Source: Pseudomonadota bacterium (GTDB lineage Bacteria > Desulfobacterota > Desulfobulbia > Desulfobulbales > SURF-16). Taken from it: a stretch of 45,526 bases of DNA. The stretch spans positions 1-45,526 of the forward strand of contig JAUVQZ010000002.1 of the NCBI GenBank assembly GCA_030597865.1, read 5' to 3'. The notes beneath the pieces are model-generated. The model had not been told where the DNA came from and made no database searches. It worked only from the letters and a program-made list of their open reading frames with translations. Position numbers and translations under genes: made by a program. Position 1 is the first letter of the stretch. Every line of letters starts with the position of its first letter. Shown here in pieces: positions 43,204-45,526 of the stretch.

Positions 43204-43494
43204 TACAAAAAGTACAATCCGCGTCCCTGTGTATCTTCACGGGGGCCTGTTGTCCCTGCCGCTTTACACCACCCCATTAATGAATAGCTATTCACAAAAT
43301 TGGCCCTCCATTATATTTTCGGTGGCACTCCCTGGCATCTTACGATATATTTTATCAATTTTTTAGATAGCAACTGCCTTTAGCCGTCTATGTACAGGTT
43401 ACACCTGTGCCTATGGTGGTATCAACTTTATAAAAAAGACATTATTTCATGCAGAGATAATGGCCATCAATACATACTGAGATAGGAGTATATC

Positions 43495-44178
43495 ATGAAC
43501 ATTCTTATGTTTGGTCCCAATGGTAGTGGTAAGGGCACCCAAGGTGCAATCATCCAGGAAAAAGAGGGCAACATCGCCCATATCGAATCCGGTGCTATTT
43601 TCCGTAAGAACATCGGCGGCGGTACCGAGCTTGGCATGAAGGCCAAGGAGTATAATGACCGGGGCGATCTTGTTCCCGATGATATCACCATCCCCATGAT
43701 TCTCGATCGTCTCAAGGAGGATGACTGCAAAAGCGGTTGGATCCTGGACGGCTTCCCCCGCAACAAGGTACAGGGCGAGACCCTGGCCAAGGCCCTGAAG
43801 GATGAGGGCATCAAGCTTGACTACGTGGTGGAGATCGTTCTGCCCCGCGACATCGCCAAGCTGCGCATCACCGGCCGCCGCCTCTGCGAGAACGACAACA
43901 ACCATCCCAACCACATCGCCTTTGACGCCATCAAGCCTGTGGAGAAGGACGGCAAACTGGTCTGCCGCGTCTGCGGCGGCGCCCTTTCCGCCCGCGCCGA
44001 TGACCAGGATGATACCGCCATTGATAAGCGCCATGACATCTACTATGACAACAACACCGGCACCATGGCCGCTGTCAACGTCTTTAAGGCCATGACCGGT
44101 GACACCACCGTTATTTCCGTGGATGGCCAGCCCTCCATCAAGGAAGTTACCGAGACCATGCTGGCCGGTCTGAAGTAA
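43495..44178 (+). CDS. adk: Adenylate kinase
   Basis: 227 residues. P-loop GPNGSGKGTQ (residues 7-16; most have GPPGSGKGTQ), ESGAIFRKNI as the AMP-binding loop (DMLR-equivalent), ILDGFPRN, and a LID domain with cysteine pairs (RRLCEND and CRVCGG) that may bind zinc, then RADDQDD. It interconverts ATP, ADP and AMP. The start ATG has TAGGAG. It forms a single-gene transcript with a terminator 24 bases after the stop. The codon use looks biased, with few rare codons, as expected of an abundant enzyme. Confidence 0.93.
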   Translation: MNILMFGPNGSGKGTQGAIIQEKEGNIAHIESGAIFRKNIGGGTELGMKAKEYNDRGDLVPDDITIPMILDRLKEDDCKSGWILDGFPRNKVQGETLAKALKDEGIKLDYVVEIVLPRDIAKLRITGRRLCENDNNHPNHIAFDAIKPVEKDGKLVCRVCGGALSARADDQDDTAIDKRHDIYYDNNTGTMAAVNVFKAMTGDTTVISVDGQPSIKEVTETMLAGLK

Positions 44179-44202
44179 TTTCAGCCCCCACACCTGCTGT
44201 AC

Positions 44203-44245
44203 GCATAAAAAAAGCCAGGGCCTATGCCCCGGCTTTTTTTTATGC
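44203..44245. terminator. Terminator downstream of adk
   Basis: GCATAAAAAAAGCC pairs with GGCTTTTTTTTATGC, with an inner GGG/CCC step. A-run and T-run flank the GC core, so termination is likely in both directions. Confidence 0.85.
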
Positions 44246-44315
44246 TCTTCACGGATTACCGTGAAACCTTTGCTCTTGGTGTTTTGTTTTCCCCCATTCA
44301 GCCCTGAACTCCCAC

Positions 44316-44382
44316 CCCTTCGACAGGCTCAGGGTACGGTCTCCGACAGGCTCAGGATACGGTCCCTGAGCCTGTCGAAGGG
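44316..44382. repeat. REP-like inverted repeat
   Basis: CCCTTCGACAGGCTCAGGG (44316-44334) and its exact complement (44364-44382) form a 19-bp hairpin, with a partial third copy between (44342-44358). It is the same element as at 38275-38298. It lies between the adk terminator and the NHL protein stop. Confidence 0.8.
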
Positions 44383-44417
44383 CCCGGCGGAAGGCGAGTG
44401 GTGCCAAAGGCCAAGGC

Positions 44418-45392
44418 TCAATGCGCTTGGCTATTTCTTTGAAATTTCTGAATACGGTTGTTGCCAAAATCAACAATATAGATATTGCCATTATCATCAA
44501 GGGCAATATCCGTCGGATATTTAAATTGCCCTAAGCCCTCGCCTTCAGCGCCGATGGCTCCCAGGAACACGCCTCTTTCGGTGAATTTCTGGATGCGGTG
44601 ATTATAAAAATCAGCCACAAAGACATTGCCCTCCGGCCCAACCTCCACGGCAATGGCGACCTTGAACCAGCCATGACCACTGCCCGGGATGTTGATGGCC
44701 AGCAGCCCCCCCCATTTGCGGACAAATTCTCCGTCAGGCCCAAATACCTGGATGCGGTCATTATAGGCATCTGCCACCAGCAGGCTGCCGTCACCCAAGA
44801 GCGTCACATCGGTGGGATAATTGAAGAGGCCCGCCTTGATCCCCTTTTTTTCTGTTACGCCGTATTGGCGGATGAACTTTCCGTCAGAATCCAGGAGTTG
44901 AACCCTATGGTTAAAAAAGTCAGCCACATAGAGGCGGTCTTTTTCATCAATCGCCACCCCGCCTGGACTGTCGAACTGACCTGGCCCCGAACCTGGGGAG
45001 CCCATCATTGCAGAGGGCTTGCCAGTTAGGGAAAATGTCTGGATGCGGTCATTGCCAAACTCTGCCACATAGAGTCTCCCCTTGCTGATATCCATGAGCA
45101 TGGGCCGGGCAAGTTCACCAGAGCCATGCCCTTGGCGCCCGAAGCTGCGGAGGAAATTGCCGTCAGGATCAAATACCTGTATCCGGTTATTCCCCGCATC
45201 GCTGACAAATATCTCCCTGCCGGCAATGGCAACACCAATGGGCTCGTTGAATTGACCTGGGCCGTTGCCAGCGCTCCCCCAGGCCCGCACGAAGGTATAG
45301 CCCGGTTCCCGGGCCGAGGAAAACCCGGTGCAGCCGGTTAAAAGACATAAAAAAACAAGAAGTACATTAACGCCCGTTTTTTTTGTTTCCAT
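44418..45392 (-). CDS. NHL-repeat lipoprotein
   Basis: 324 residues from ATG 45392, following GAAGGTG. Signal peptide with lipobox LTGC (VLLVFLCLLTGC), so a membrane-anchored periplasmic or surface lipoprotein. The rest is six or so NHL repeats of about 45 residues, for example GPGQFNEPIGVAIAGREIFV, SDAGNNRIQVFDPDGNF, ADFFNHRVQLLDSDGKF and VDFGNNRIQKF, forming a beta-propeller. NHL propellers bind proteins or polysaccharides. The target is unknown. It is the last gene of the window. The 3' end meets the REP-like repeat. Confidence 0.85.
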   Translation of the reverse strand: METKKTGVNVLLVFLCLLTGCTGFSSAREPGYTFVRAWGSAGNGPGQFNEPIGVAIAGREIFVSDAGNNRIQVFDPDGNFLRSFGRQGHGSGELARPMLMDISKGRLYVAEFGNDRIQTFSLTGKPSAMMGSPGSGPGQFDSPGGVAIDEKDRLYVADFFNHRVQLLDSDGKFIRQYGVTEKKGIKAGLFNYPTDVTLLGDGSLLVADAYNDRIQVFGPDGEFVRKWGGLLAINIPGSGHGWFKVAIAVEVGPEGNVFVADFYNHRIQKFTERGVFLGAIGAEGEGLGQFKYPTDIALDDNGNIYIVDFGNNRIQKFQRNSQAH

Positions 45393-45444
45393 CAGAAATT
45401 CACCTTCGCAACTGTGCAAACTCTAAGGTTTTTGGATAGGGGTT

Positions 45445-45526
45445 TAGGCTGTAGGCTGTAGGCTGTAGGCTGTAGGCTGTAGGCTGTAGGCTGTAGGCTG
45501 TAGGCTGTAGGCTGTAGGCTGTAGGC
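45445..45526. repeat. Heptanucleotide tandem repeat at the window edge
   Basis: TAGGCTG repeated about 11.7 times without change from 45445 to the end of the window, so the array may continue beyond it. It lies upstream of the NHL lipoprotein start. Perfect identity suggests recent slippage or an assembly artefact at a contig end. Confidence 0.9.

Noticed and set aside
44249..44506. Minus-strand ORF with LRQAQGP / LSLSKG
   Set aside because: This is the known false ORF produced by the REP-like repeat at 44316-44382.
1..45526. CRISPR array or IS element
   Set aside because: No spaced direct repeats of CRISPR type and no transposase reading frame were found. The repeats at 38275, 44316 and 45445 are of other kinds.

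Overview
The window looks like a bacterial chromosome segment with densely packed housekeeping genes. It most resembles a sulfate- or sulfur-metabolising Desulfobacterota bacterium of the Desulfobulbales type. That placement is inference. It rests on the AccC / fused AccA-AccD / biotinyl-protein / BirA operon, GlnRS next to GluRS, LarB, a DUF4438 protein, a dual-CXXC small protein, and above all on selenocysteine (Sec) use by genes of the window. No marker other than a partial 16S rRNA gene is present, so placement should be done from positions 1-368.

Layout. 1-840: 5' part of a 16S rRNA gene on the minus strand with leader and rrn promoter. 837-3884: larB, then prmA-rsmE-dtd. 4016-7035: minus-strand block with a TetR regulator, flavin reductase, DUF1566 lipoprotein, TlpA-like thioredoxin and a DciA-like DUF721 protein. 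7292-12087: ychF, a DEAD-box helicase, DUF4438, pyrE and a 56-residue dual-CXXC protein. 12120-16097: RNB exoribonuclease, era, PilZ protein, small hypothetical. 16446-22281: gltX, glnS, a membrane-anchored PAS protein, fbp. 22508-26849: MFS exporter, radical SAM maturase, a multi-selenocysteine precursor peptide, and a family 2 glycosyltransferase. 26849-32128: birA and acyl-CoA carboxylase genes. 32555-40548: corC-like, lnt, prfB (programmed frameshift), GlcF-like Fe-S protein, a DsbA-like selenoprotein, phoH, and a ybeY-pdxJ fusion. 40633-45526: fapA (DUF342), a broken K+ channel gene, a 37-residue ORF, adk, an NHL-repeat lipoprotein, and a heptamer tandem repeat at the window edge.

The most interesting system is at 23.8-25.9 kb. 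Read through five in-frame UGA codons, the minus strand at 25479-25847 encodes a 122-residue peptide with a leader and five S-S-Sec-G motifs spaced 21, 21, 21 and 20 residues apart. Each UGA is followed at short distance by a hairpin that could act as a bacterial SECIS element. Directly downstream lies a radical SAM/SPASM enzyme of the type named selenobiotic family peptide maturase. Together they look like a RiPP pathway for a poly-selenocysteine product, possibly with the neighbouring exporter and glycosyltransferase. Ordinary gene calling misses the peptide because every UGA reads as a stop.

A second hidden selenoprotein is at 37411-38262: a periplasmic DsbA-like thioredoxin with U-P-H-C in place of C-x-x-C. 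Other non-standard decoding signals are the prfB +1 frameshift, a probable AUA start for phoH, a poly-C frame problem at the start of the corC-like gene, and a ybeY-pdxJ reading frame without a stop between the two domains. Some of these could be base-call errors and are marked as such.
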